Below are positions 23,995 to 29,942 of a stretch of DNA of 29,942 bases, one piece after another; the stretch's first letter is position 1, and each line of letters starts with the position of its first letter. The notes under the pieces are model-generated. The model ran no database searches and was not told the DNA's origin. It saw only the letters and a list, made by a program, of their open reading frames with translations. Source of the stretch: Betaproteobacteria bacterium (GTDB lineage Bacteria > Pseudomonadota > Gammaproteobacteria > Burkholderiales > Rhodocyclaceae); contig JAPTVL010000486.1 in the NCBI GenBank assembly GCA_028065725.1, forward strand, positions 1 through 29,942, written 5' to 3'. The translations under genes were made by a program, and so were the position numbers.

Positions 23995-24525
23995 ATGAAC
24001 ACCCGATATTTCAAGGCGGCCGCGCTGGCGCTTGCCTTTTCTGCCATGTCTGCCGCAGCACACGCGGAAGATGCCACGATACTCGGCGAGGCCAAGGTCG
24101 ATATGCACAAGTACCCGAAGATCGACCGGGTCTATGACGTCAACTACGACGATCCGAAAAAGCTCAATGCCTTGGTCGGCTTCATCAAGAACGTCAACAA
24201 GGTCGTGCCGGGGAAGGCCGTGGTGGTGCTGCACGGTACCGAAATCCGCGCCTTCGCCAAGGAAAACTACGAGAAATATCAGGCGGTCATCGACCAGCTT
24301 GCCAGCCTGAGCAAAGAGAATGTCGACTTCCGCATGTGCAACAACGCCATGCATGCCGCCGGCTTCGAGGCCAAGGACATCGACGGTTTCGTCACCATCG
24401 TCCCGGCCGGCTTCGCCGAAGTCGTCAACCTGCAAAAACAAGGCTACAAAGTCATCGATGCCTCGGCCACGCCGGTCAAGGACAGCCGCTACCTCGACCA
24501 CCCGGAAAAGAAGCCGCAGTCCTGA
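23995..24525 (+). CDS. Periplasmic DsrE-family protein
   Basis: A 176-residue protein with a signal peptide (MNTRYFKAAALALAFSAMSA, cleavage likely after AHA) and a DsrE/F-like alpha/beta domain. Typical features are YDVNYDDPKKLNALVGFIKN, VVVLHGTEIRAFAKENY, and one conserved cysteine in DFRMCNNAMHAAGF. Predicted secretion distinguishes it from the cytoplasmic DsrE/TusD sulfur carriers. The lone cysteine could carry or bind sulfur in a sulfur-oxidising periplasm; this is an inference. ATG 23995 has GGAGA about 9 nt upstream, and an intrinsic terminator follows at 24550-24574. It is a single-gene transcript on the plus strand among minus-strand genes. Confidence 0.85.
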   Translation: MNTRYFKAAALALAFSAMSAAAHAEDATILGEAKVDMHKYPKIDRVYDVNYDDPKKLNALVGFIKNVNKVVPGKAVVVLHGTEIRAFAKENYEKYQAVIDQLASLSKENVDFRMCNNAMHAAGFEAKDIDGFVTIVPAGFAEVVNLQKQGYKVIDASATPVKDSRYLDHPEKKPQS

Positions 24526-24549
24526 GCGCAGAAGCGAAGCGCAATTGCC

Positions 24550-24574
24550 AGGGCGCCTACGGGCGCCCTTTTTT
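24550..24574 (+). terminator. Intrinsic terminator after dsrE-like gene
   Basis: An 8-bp GC-rich stem (AGGGCGCC at 24550-24557, GGCGCCCT at 24562-24569) with a TACG loop, followed by a T run to 24574. It lies 24 nt after the DsrE-like stop codon. Confidence 0.9.
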
Positions 24575-24685
24575 GTTCTATCCGCGCTTAGCCCGCGTCA
24601 AAAAATTGCTGTTCCTGGCACGTACTGCGTGGGCGTCAGGGACAACGCAAGCCGCTTTTAGCCGAGGAGGGTCTGCGCGGCTTTC

Positions 24686-25087
24686 TCACCTCTTGCAGAG
24701 CGGGCCGTTTTCCGCCTGTAGCGCGCAGTTGGCGACATTGGCGAAAAGGTCCTGGATTTCTTCCAGGCTAAGGCATGCCATGAGCCGGCTGGCGATATCC
24801 GGCTGCAGGGCGACCATGCAGGATCGGCCATCCGGCAATTGCAGTTGAATACCGGCCAGGTGTTTTTTTAAGCCACCTTCCGATTGCTCCACCAGTCGCG
24901 CTTCCTCCTGCCGCAGCAACTCATAGCAGGCCTCCAGCGAGGCTTCGATGGTATCGGGCAAATCTTCCGGCACCCCCACGACCAGCCCCAGCGGATCGTC
25001 CTGTTGGGTACATTGAACGCCCAGCCCGCGCACATGCTGAACAAATTTGTCGCGCAGACCAGCGTCGAAAAACAGGTATTCCATCAT
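24686..25087 (-). CDS. Unrecognised 133-aa soluble protein
   Basis: I do not recognise this protein. ATG 25087 (MMEYLFFDAGLRDKFVQHVR) was chosen over a frame extending to 25156 because GGAG lies about 8 nt upstream; ATG 25084 is equally possible. It is soluble, with a glutamate-rich central helix (ELLRQEEARLVEQSEGGLKK) and four cysteines (VQCTQQ, ACYELL, RSCMVAL, NCALQAENGPLC). A repeated helical motif near the end is LSLEEIQDLFANVANC. It lies downstream of cbbO2 on the same strand (233 nt from its stop), with no obvious terminator between, so a place at the end of the cbbM-cbbQ2-cbbO2 transcript is possible but unproven. Confidence 0.65.
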   Translation of the reverse strand: MMEYLFFDAGLRDKFVQHVRGLGVQCTQQDDPLGLVVGVPEDLPDTIEASLEACYELLRQEEARLVEQSEGGLKKHLAGIQLQLPDGRSCMVALQPDIASRLMACLSLEEIQDLFANVANCALQAENGPLCKR

Positions 25088-25263
25088 GATGGGCACTCCG
25101 ATAAATCCCGAACAAGTCGGTGCGAAGCGACTGGAATCTTCCAGTCGATTGGGCATGGATGCGTCAACCGGTTCTACATGGTTTGCATATCATCGCATGC
25201 ACTGAGCCACGAAGACATCGCGAGCCGGCTACGGCCGCCACTGCGCGGCTTAACTTGCTGATG

Positions 25264-25340
25264 CAAGTTCACCCTAAAGGGCATAAAAACCTTCACTGAG
25301 AAACTGCTATTTCTGACGCTTATTTGGTAAGCGCCATAAA
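25264..25340 (-). repeat. Source copy of the cbbO 3'-end module
   Basis: The last codons of cbbO2 (ATGGCGCTTACCAAATAA) and about 55 bp of its 3' flank are related to 20665-20735 and, less closely, to 23655-23735. A 7-bp hairpin (AACTTGC-TGAT-GCAAGTT, 25252-25269) overlaps its downstream end; it has no U run, so it is not a convincing terminator. Confidence 0.65.
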
Positions 25341-27587
25341 CAGTTCAGGAAGCTTCTCGGGAAGCCGCTGGATGTTGTCGACCACGGTGTACTGCCGGCC
25401 GAAGATGTCAGCCACGTATTCGTCGGCCTTGGGGTCGAGGCTGATGCAGTAGGTGAAGATGCCTTCGCGGTCGAGTTCTTTCACGGCTTGGCGGGCGTCT
25501 TCGATCAGCAGGCGTTCGTCTTGCGCGTCGACGTCCGAGGGCTGGCCGTCGGTGAGGATGAGCATGAGCTTCTTGTCCGATGGGCGCGCGCCCAGGTAGT
25601 GGGCGGCGTGGCGCATGGCGGCGCCCATGCGGGTGGACCAGCCGGCCTGCATGGCGGCCAGGCGGGCCTTCACCTCGTCGTTCCAATGTTCGCTGTAGCC
25701 CTTGACGTGCAGGTAGCGCACGTCGTGCCGGGTGTTGGAGTGGAAGCCGGCGATGGCGAAGGGGTCGCCCAGCTTCTCGATGGCCCAGGCCAAGAGCGAC
25801 ACCGCCTCTTGCGACAGTTCGAGGATGGTCTGTTCGGAACCGGCGGCCTTTTCGTTCAAGGATTCGGACAGGTCGAGCAGCAGCATGACCGCGATGTCGC
25901 GGCCGCTGGTGCGGTGGCTCATGTTGATGCGTGGGTCGGGCGTGGCGCCGCCCTTGAAGTCGATCAGCGAGCGGATGGCGACGTCGAGATCGAGCTCCGA
26001 TCCTTCTTCCTGGTAGCGGATGCGCACCTTGTCCTGCGGCTTCAATAGATCGAGCAGGCGCTTCAAGCGCTTGGCCAAGGCGTCGTGTTTTTGCAGCAGT
26101 TGGTCGATCTTGGCCGCGTTGCCGCTGGGGTGCAGGGCCTCGTAGACGCTGGCCCAGTCGGGCCGGTAGGTCTGGCTGTGGTAGTCCCACTCCGGGTAGT
26201 GGCGCGGCGGCAGGCCCTTCAATTCTTCGCCCGGCTCGATCTTGCGCTCGGCGTCGAAGGCCTGTTCCTCGTCGCCCTCTTCGATGAATTTCCACATCTG
26301 CCGGTTGTCGTCGCGGTAGTCGATCACCGTGTCGTCGAAGTGGACCTTGGCGAACTGGTCGCTCTGGCGGCGGGTGCGGGCGACGTAGCTCAGGGCCAGG
26401 CCGGCGATCTCGCTCGTGCTCGACGCGCCGGCGGCGAGCGCGGCGTGGAAGCGCTGCACGAAGTCGAGCAGGGCCGGGTCTTGGTAGCCGTGCGCCGGAT
26501 CGAGCAAGGCGCGCGACAACATGGCCAGGCGATGGCGCAGGCAGGAGGTGGTCTCCGGGTCGCAGGCGGTCTCGGCCGGCTTGGGGTGCAGGGCCAGGAA
26601 GATGCGGCGCAGGCCGGGGTATTCGCGGCAGAGCAGGGTCTCGATGCGGCAGTCTTCGAAGAACTCGACGGCCATGCGCTGGAACGGACTCCAGTTGTCG
26701 GCGATCTGGGCCTCGGTCCAGCGCCGATGGCCGACCATGTGGGCGAGCACGGCGCGGTAGCGGTCAAGGCCGGAGATCTCACCGGCGTCGTCGAACACGT
26801 CCGGCACGCGGATGCCGAGTTGGTCGTAATAGGGCACCGGCTTGCGCAGTTCGTCGAAGGCGGTGGAGTACGGCACCAGATGATCGCTGTCCTGCCACAG
26901 CGCGCGCAGGTACAGATCAAGCTTGCGCTCGACGTCGGCGAACAAGGTGCCGTGCCGCTCGCGTTGCAGCACCGCGCGGCTGTCGGCCGATTGCAGGCTG
27001 AAGTAGTCCTGCTGCCGCTCGGGGTGGTTGCCGTAGTTGCGGATGCCGTATTCGACCCAGTTCTTCAGGCCGGCCATGGACAGGTTGCTGAGCAGGAACG
27101 GCGCCTGCTGGTAGAACTCGGGCAGGCCGGGACTGGGGAAAGTGGTGTGGTGGCCGTGGATGGAGCCGGTGGTGCGCGCCATCAGGTCGAGGGCGATGTC
27201 GAGGTAGTGCTGCAAAGCATCCTGCGAGTGCTGGCGCCGCGCCACCGCCGCCAGGGTCTGCAGGAAGGGGGTGATGGCCTTGCCGTTGGGCGACTTGTGC
27301 ATGGCGTGGATGGCCTGCATCACCCGGGGCAGCGCCGAGCCGCCCAGGACCTTGGCCACCGAGGGCCATTCCTCCAGGAAGGTCAGGATGGGCTCGACCC
27401 CGCGGCCCATGCGGCCGAGGAAGCTGGCGGCATCGAGATATTCGCTCAGCTCTTCGCGGCTGAGCACGGCCAGGGCCTCGGCCATGCAATCCTCGAACAC
27501 CTCCTTCACCTGCGGGAAGCCGCTGTTGAGCTGCTTCCAGTAGGCCGCCATCAGGGGGTGCTGGTATTCGGTCCCGACTTCACTCAT
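25320..27587 (-). CDS. cbbO: RuBisCO activase subunit CbbO2 (VWA domain), form II partner
   Basis: A 755-residue CbbO paralogue paired with CbbQ2 for form II RuBisCO. The C-terminal von Willebrand A domain has an intact metal site (DLSES at 572-576, STRMG near 652, LTDGQPSD near 679). The N-terminal region is helical, with the SLEDC/FFEDCRIETLLCREYPGL-type segment shared with CbbO1. It is clearly divergent from CbbO1 over most of its length, so the two sets are old paralogues and not a recent copy. ATG 27587 has AGGA about 8 nt upstream. It is separated from cbbQ2 by about 140 nt containing a terminal-inverted-repeat element. Related tails survive at 20829-21063 and 23685-23840. Confidence 0.92.
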   Translation of the reverse strand: MSEVGTEYQHPLMAAYWKQLNSGFPQVKEVFEDCMAEALAVLSREELSEYLDAASFLGRMGRGVEPILTFLEEWPSVAKVLGGSALPRVMQAIHAMHKSPNGKAITPFLQTLAAVARRQHSQDALQHYLDIALDLMARTTGSIHGHHTTFPSPGLPEFYQQAPFLLSNLSMAGLKNWVEYGIRNYGNHPERQQDYFSLQSADSRAVLQRERHGTLFADVERKLDLYLRALWQDSDHLVPYSTAFDELRKPVPYYDQLGIRVPDVFDDAGEISGLDRYRAVLAHMVGHRRWTEAQIADNWSPFQRMAVEFFEDCRIETLLCREYPGLRRIFLALHPKPAETACDPETTSCLRHRLAMLSRALLDPAHGYQDPALLDFVQRFHAALAAGASSTSEIAGLALSYVARTRRQSDQFAKVHFDDTVIDYRDDNRQMWKFIEEGDEEQAFDAERKIEPGEELKGLPPRHYPEWDYHSQTYRPDWASVYEALHPSGNAAKIDQLLQKHDALAKRLKRLLDLLKPQDKVRIRYQEEGSELDLDVAIRSLIDFKGGATPDPRINMSHRTSGRDIAVMLLLDLSESLNEKAAGSEQTILELSQEAVSLLAWAIEKLGDPFAIAGFHSNTRHDVRYLHVKGYSEHWNDEVKARLAAMQAGWSTRMGAAMRHAAHYLGARPSDKKLMLILTDGQPSDVDAQDERLLIEDARQAVKELDREGIFTYCISLDPKADEYVADIFGRQYTVVDNIQRLPEKLPELFMALTK

Positions 27588-27604
27588 GTGACATTCCTAG
27601 ACCA

Positions 27605-27730
27605 TAGAGGTCGTGCAGAAATCGTAGCGAGCAGCCCGAGTCCGTTTCGAGAAGCGCAGTCGTACAAGTGGTGCGGCGAGCATCGCAGGAGCGGAATCGG
27701 GATGCGCAGTAGATTTATGCATGACCTCTA
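27605..27730. repeat. 126-bp element with 19-bp imperfect terminal inverted repeats
   Basis: Ends at 27605-27623 and 27712-27730 match as inverted repeats at 17 of 19 positions (TAGAGGTC, then TGCA and AAATC). It fills most of the gap between cbbQ2 and cbbO2, and its right end includes the cbbQ2 stop codon (27728-27730). It has no coding capacity. It resembles a small MITE-like or REP-type insertion; no flanking target duplication was recognised. Confidence 0.7.
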
Positions 27731-28531
27731 GGCGAAGGTGGCGTCGATGGCGTGGTCCAGCGTCGCGCGGATGTCGGCGTCGTCGGTGATCGGCCGCACC
27801 AGGGCCATGCGGCAGGCGTCGCGCGGCTCGACGCCGTCCTTGATCAGGGTGGCGGCGTAGACCAAGAGACGGGTGGAGATGCCTTCGTCCAGGCCGTGGC
27901 CCTTGAGGTTGCGCGCGGTCTGGCCGATCTTCACCAGCCGGCCGGCGGTGGCCTCGTCCAGCCCCGTCTCCTTGGCCAGGATGGTGGTCTCCAACGCGGC
28001 CGCCGGGTAGTCGAAGTCGAAGGCGGTGAAGCGCTGCTTGGTCGACTGCTTGAGATCCTTCATCAGCGACTGGTAGCCGGGGTTGTAGGAGATGACCAAC
28101 TGGAAGTCGGGGTGGGCCGCGATCAGCTCGCCCTTCTTGTCCAGCGGCAGGGTGCGACGGTGGTCGGTCAGCGGGTGGATGACCACGGTGGTGTCCTGCC
28201 GGGCCTCGACGATCTCGTCCAGGTAGCAGATGGCGCCGATGCGCGCGGCCGTGGTCAGCGGGCCGTCCAGCCAGCGGGTGCCGTTGGCTTCCAAGAGGTA
28301 GCGGCCGACCAGGTCAGAGGCGGTCATGTCCTCGTTGCAGGCCACGGTGATCAAGGGCTTGCCGAGCTTCCACGCCATGTACTCGACGAAGCGCGACTTG
28401 CCGCAGCCGGTGGGGCCCTTGACCATGACCGGCAGGCGGTTGCGGTAGGCCGCCTCGTACAGTTGCACTTCCTTGCCCTGGGCCTGGTAGTAGGGTTCCT
28501 GGTGAACCTTGTATTGTTCTTTGTCTGTCAT
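27728..28531 (-). CDS. cbbQ: RuBisCO activase AAA+ ATPase CbbQ2, form II partner
   Basis: A 267-residue MoxR-type AAA+ ATPase of the same length as CbbQ1 and very similar to it. Walker A is GPTGCGKS at 39-46 and Walker B is ICYLDE near 101-106; [20 protein letters not shown] is identical to CbbQ1. Start ATG 28531 (MTDKEQYKVHQEPYY) was chosen because a longer frame would run through the inverted repeat; only a GGGG precedes it. It lies downstream of cbbM after a terminator and a 22-bp inverted repeat, and upstream of cbbO2. It powers removal of inhibitory sugar phosphates from form II RuBisCO. Confidence 0.95.
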   Translation of the reverse strand: MTDKEQYKVHQEPYYQAQGKEVQLYEAAYRNRLPVMVKGPTGCGKSRFVEYMAWKLGKPLITVACNEDMTASDLVGRYLLEANGTRWLDGPLTTAARIGAICYLDEIVEARQDTTVVIHPLTDHRRTLPLDKKGELIAAHPDFQLVISYNPGYQSLMKDLKQSTKQRFTAFDFDYPAAALETTILAKETGLDEATAGRLVKIGQTARNLKGHGLDEGISTRLLVYAATLIKDGVEPRDACRMALVRPITDDADIRATLDHAIDATFA

Positions 28532-28540
28532 GATCAACCC

Positions 28541-28593
28541 CGTAGGGTGCGCTCTGCGCACCGGTTCAAATGGTGCGCAGAGCGCACCCTACG
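28541..28593. repeat. 22-bp perfect inverted repeat (GTAGGGTGCGC type) before cbbQ2
   Basis: Arms at 28541-28562 and 28572-28593 are perfect complements with a 9-nt loop. The core GTAGGGTGCGC is shared with 15434-15486 and the centre differs (CTCTGCGC against CTGTGCGC). It begins 10 nt upstream of the cbbQ2 ATG, the same spacing as at cbbQ1. Compensatory differences within both arms show that the stem, not only the sequence, is maintained. Confidence 0.9.
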
Positions 28594-28604
28594 TGAAAAC
28601 GGAT

Positions 28605-28633
28605 AAAAAACGCCCCCAAGTTCGGGGGCGTTT
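28605..28633 (-). terminator. Intrinsic terminator after cbbM
   Basis: A 10-bp stem (AAACGCCCCC at 28608-28617, GGGGGCGTTT at 28624-28633) with a 6-nt loop. On the minus-strand RNA it is followed by a U run (A run 28605-28610). It lies 28 nt after the cbbM stop, the same design as after cbbS. Confidence 0.9.
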
Positions 28634-28661
28634 CTCAGTTCAGCGTGAGCGGTGTGTCCGA

Positions 28662-29942
28662 TTACTTATGCACGCCCAGCTTCTCGCGCCAGCCGGGGAA
28701 CAGCTTGTCGGCATCCTTCGGGAACGACTCGAAGGCACGGGCGAATTCCTTGTGCTCCTTGGCGAACTCGATCGGATCGGCACCGGCCTTCCAGCACTCG
28801 TAGGACTGACGCAGGGAGATCGCGCCGGCCGCCGGGGAGTCGATGTGGCCGTAGGAGCCGCCACCGGCGGTGTTGATCACGTTGCCGTGGCCCAGGTTCT
28901 CGAAGAAGCCGGGCAGACGCAGCGCGTTCATGCCGCCGGAGATGATCGGGGTGGTGGGCTTCATGCCGTACCACTTCTGGAAGTAGACCGGACCCTGGCA
29001 CTCGTCGCGCTCGATCATGTAGGCGATGATCTTGTCGTCGCCTTCGCCTTCCATCTTGCCGTAGCCCATGGTGCCGACGTGGATGCCGGAGGCACCCTGC
29101 AGACGGCTCATCTTGGCCAGCACGAAGGCGGTGTAGCCGCGCTTGGAGCTGGGCGAGGTGACGGCGCCGTGGCCGGCACGGTGGTAGTGCAGGTACTGGC
29201 CGGGGTACTGACGGCGGGCGGTGGTGACCATGCCCGGGCCGCCGACGTAGCCGTCGACCAGGAAGGCCAGCTTGTCGGCGTCGGGACCGAACACTTCCAG
29301 CGCGTAGTCGGCGCGGGCGCACATTTCGTAGTGGTCGTCGGCGGTGATGTTCATGGAGAACAGCTTGGCCTGGCCGGTTTCGTCCTGGGCGCGCTTCATG
29401 GAATCATAGACCAGCGGCAGCACCTTCTTCAGCGGGCAGAACACCTGGTTGCCCTGGGGCTCGTCGTTCTTGATGAAGTCGCCGCCCAGCCAGAACTGGT
29501 AGGCCGCCTTGGCGAACGGCTCGGGACGCAGGCCCAGCTTGGGCTTGATGATGGTGCCGGCGATGTAGCCGCCGTTCACGACCGGACGGCCGAGGATGCG
29601 CCACAGGTTGGAGATGTCGGTGGCCGGGCCGTCGAACATCTGGATCGCGCGCTCGGGCACGTAGAAGTCGATCATCTTGGCGTGCTCGATGTCGCCCATG
29701 CCCTGGTTGTTGCCGATGGCCAGGGTCAGGAAGGAGACCATCATGAACCGGCCGTCGGTGACGTTGCGGTCGAACAGCTCCAGCGGATAGGCGATCCGCA
29801 TGTCTTCGGTGGCTTCGTCGATGTAGTAGACCAGGGCGTCGACGCCCTTGGTGAATTCATCGGTGGTGGAGACTTCGACGTTGGTGCCGGTGGAGGACTC
29901 GGCGGCGAAGTGGGCGGCGGCTTCCAGGTAGCCGTAGCCGCT
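28662..29942 (-). CDS. cbbM: Form II RuBisCO large subunit (5' end outside window)
   Basis: The C-terminal 426 residues of form II RuBisCO; the frame is open to the window edge, where it begins [20 protein letters not shown]. Roughly 30-35 N-terminal residues and the promoter are missing. Active-site landmarks are intact: [14 protein letters not shown], the carbamylated lysine in [25 protein letters not shown], and loop 6 [12 protein letters not shown]. The end [10 protein letters not shown] is typical. No small subunit is needed by form II enzymes. It tolerates low O2 and high CO2, complementing the form I enzyme nearby. It is followed by a terminator, an inverted repeat, and cbbQ2-cbbO2. 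Confidence 0.97.
   Translation of the reverse strand, partial: SGYGYLEAAAHFAAESSTGTNVEVSTTDEFTKGVDALVYYIDEATEDMRIAYPLELFDRNVTDGRFMMVSFLTLAIGNNQGMGDIEHAKMIDFYVPERAIQMFDGPATDISNLWRILGRPVVNGGYIAGTIIKPKLGLRPEPFAKAAYQFWLGGDFIKNDEPQGNQVFCPLKKVLPLVYDSMKRAQDETGQAKLFSMNITADDHYEMCARADYALEVFGPDADKLAFLVDGYVGGPGMVTTARRQYPGQYLHYHRAGHGAVTSPSSKRGYTAFVLAKMSRLQGASGIHVGTMGYGKMEGEGDDKIIAYMIERDECQGPVYFQKWYGMKPTTPIISGGMNALRLPGFFENLGHGNVINTAGGGSYGHIDSPAAGAISLRQSYECWKAGADPIEFAKEHKEFARAFESFPKDADKLFPGWREKLGVHK

Noticed and set aside
25252..25269. AACTTGC/GCAAGTT hairpin after cbbO2 as an intrinsic terminator
   Set aside because: No U run follows on the minus strand.
26085..27731. Long plus-strand open frame opposite cbbO2
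   Set aside because: Antisense shadow of cbbO2 with no recognisable domain and biased composition.
1..29942. CRISPR arrays, tRNA or rRNA genes, transposases
   Set aside because: No regularly spaced direct repeats, cloverleaf sequences, rRNA segments or transposase-like proteins were seen on reading both strands.

Overview
The window looks like the chromosome of a GC-rich, sulfur-oxidising chemolithoautotrophic betaproteobacterium of the Thiobacillus / Thiobacillaceae type. The evidence is a form I RuBisCO operon (cbbL, cbbS) and a form II RuBisCO gene (cbbM), each followed by its own cbbQ-cbbO activase pair, plus a LysR-type CbbR, a periplasmic DsrE-like protein and a TSUP permease. No carboxysome shell genes are visible. 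The taxonomic call is an inference from gene content and protein resemblance, not from a search.

Region by region. 1-5.3 kb: a SulP transporter with a universal stress protein (+), then on the minus strand a gamma-class carbonic anhydrase, a TSUP permease with a small membrane partner, and a decayed Chr-family transporter. SulP, Chr and carbonic anhydrase together suggest an inorganic-carbon acquisition neighbourhood beside the RuBisCO operons. 5.4-8.5 kb: small housekeeping and stress genes (YdcH-like, UspA, NhaD/CitM-type transporter, cyclic-nucleotide-domain protein, an unknown 142-aa protein). 8.5-12.1 kb (minus): PsiE, TerC, DUF1232, HtpX, YqhA-like and an unrecognised 98-aa protein, all downstream of and co-oriented with cbbO1. 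12.2-17.4 kb (minus): cbbL-cbbS-cbbQ1-cbbO1, with divergent cbbR at 17.5-18.5 kb. 18.6-20.6 kb: an AT-richer insert with an RloA/RloB (AbiL-like) ATPase-nuclease pair, probably phage defence. 20.6-25.3 kb: fumC, a ferritin-like protein, a cupredoxin, a DsrE-like protein and an unrecognised 133-aa protein, interspersed with two broken cbbO tails. 25.3-29.9 kb (minus): cbbM (cut by the window edge), cbbQ2 and cbbO2.

How it fits together: CbbL8S8 and CbbM fix CO2, the two CbbQO AAA+/VWA machines reactivate their cognate RuBisCOs, and CbbR presumably controls the form I operon from the shared cbbR-cbbL intergenic region. SulP and carbonic anhydrase would supply and interconvert HCO3- and CO2.

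The most unusual signal is structural. Every intergenic junction examined inside both cbb operons carries an inverted-repeat element. Both loci independently show the order RuBisCO gene, intrinsic terminator, 21-22 bp perfect inverted repeat with a GTAGGGTGCGC core, cbbQ. This suggests that RuBisCO-to-activase stoichiometry is set by RNA structure. The second unusual signal is the set of cbbO tail remnants and repeated cbbO 3'-end modules beside the defence insert, which look like scars of past rearrangement. No tRNA, rRNA, CRISPR array, transposase or integrase was seen.
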